Assembly (NCBI GenBank): GCA_028869035.1
Contig: JAGWTL010000038.1
Coordinates: 1 to 13,649 of the forward strand
Source of the DNA: Burkholderiales bacterium
GTDB taxonomy: Bacteria > Pseudomonadota > Gammaproteobacteria > Burkholderiales > Burkholderiaceae_C
Direction: 5' to 3'
DNA: 13,649 nt
Shown in pieces: positions 13,256-13,649 of the stretch. The notes beneath the pieces are model-generated. The model was not told where the DNA came from and made no database searches. It worked only from the letters and a program-made list of their open reading frames with translations. Numbering within the stretch: the stretch's first letter is position 1; every line of letters begins with the position of its first letter. A program made the translations under genes and the position numbers.

Positions 13256-13649
13256 ATGCACGACATCCAGCACTACCTGCGCCCCGGCATGCTGCAGCTC
13301 ACCAGTCTGCCGCCGTTGTCGCTGTACGTGCACCTGCCCTGGTGTCTGAAGAAGTGTCCTTATTGCGATTTCAACTCGCACGAGATGCGCGCAGGGGAAT
13401 TGCCCGAGCAACGTTACCTCGACGCCCTGGTGGCCGACCTGGAAAGCGCGCTGCCCCTGGTCTGGGGCCGCAGCGTGCACAGCATCTTCCTGGGCGGCGG
13501 CACACCCAGCCTGTTCGCGCCCGAATCCATCGCACGTCTGCTGTCCGACATCCGCGCGCGCCTCAAGCTTTCGGCCGACTGCGAGATCACGCTGGAGGCC
13601 AACCCCGGCACCTTCGAGAAAGAGCGCTTCCGCGCCTTCCGCGATGCGG
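13256..13649 (+). CDS. hemW: HemW-type radical SAM heme chaperone (5' part, cut by window end)
   Basis: An open frame from the ATG at 13256, two bases after the rdgB stop, runs off the right edge after 131 codons. LSLYVHLPWCLKKCPYCDFN holds the radical SAM CxxxCxxC cluster site (C30, C34, C37) in the wording typical of HemW/HemN-like proteins. IFLGGGTPSLF (78-88) is the glycine-rich SAM-binding motif, and LEANPGT (113-119) is the next conserved strand. HemW binds heme and delivers it to membrane targets; it is often misnamed coproporphyrinogen oxidase. HemN proper has an additional Cys in its CxxxCxxCxC site; here the residue two after C37 is Phe, which supports HemW. The full family length is about 380-410, so roughly two thirds is missing. 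Confidence 0.93.
   Translation, partial: MHDIQHYLRPGMLQLTSLPPLSLYVHLPWCLKKCPYCDFNSHEMRAGELPEQRYLDALVADLESALPLVWGRSVHSIFLGGGTPSLFAPESIARLLSDIRARLKLSADCEITLEANPGTFEKERFRAFRDA

Overview
The window is high-GC DNA with dense GTG/ATG-started genes, short intergenic gaps and several 1-4 base stop/start overlaps. The gene content and the yicC / kinase / phosphatase / rph / rdgB / hemW neighbourhood suggest a betaproteobacterium, most likely Burkholderiales (Comamonadaceae-like). This assignment is an inference from gene order and protein style, not from a database match.

Left half (about 1-8154, + strand): a catabolic and transport operon. It runs from a cyclic-amidohydrolase (hydantoinase/dihydropyrimidinase type), through an Asp/Glu/hydantoin racemase-family protein that has no cysteine at all, a 12-TM MFS carrier of the ACS type, and a complete TRAP transporter in the order small permease, large permease, binding protein, to an amidase-signature hydrolase. 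Two junctions overlap by 4 bases, one TRAP junction by 4 bases, and a 21-codon leader ORF overlaps the start of the small permease gene. A perfect 14-base palindrome of the GntR/FCD operator style sits just upstream of the first gene. The simplest reading is uptake of a carboxylated hydantoin, dihydropyrimidine or related N-acyl compound, followed by ring opening and amide hydrolysis. No recognisable N-carbamoylase is present, so the amidase may fill that step.

Middle (8165-9869, - strand): a fumarylacetoacetate-hydrolase/2-keto-4-pentenoate-hydratase family gene converges on the amidase with only 10 bases between stop codons. It lies 22 bases downstream of yicC, an endoribonuclease-family gene.

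Right half (9944-13649, + strand): divergent from yicC, a cytosolic eukaryote-like Ser/Thr kinase and a PP2C phosphatase overlap by 4 bases. They are followed by rph (RNase PH), rdgB (ITP/XTP pyrophosphatase, overlapping rph by 1 base) and the 5' part of hemW (radical-SAM heme chaperone), which runs off the window end. This is a housekeeping RNA/nucleotide-quality cluster with a reversible phosphorylation pair set inside it.

No tRNA, rRNA, CRISPR, insertion sequence, transposase or integrase was seen. No stretch over 300 bases lacks a gene; the longest non-coding gap, between yicC and the kinase, is 74 bases.
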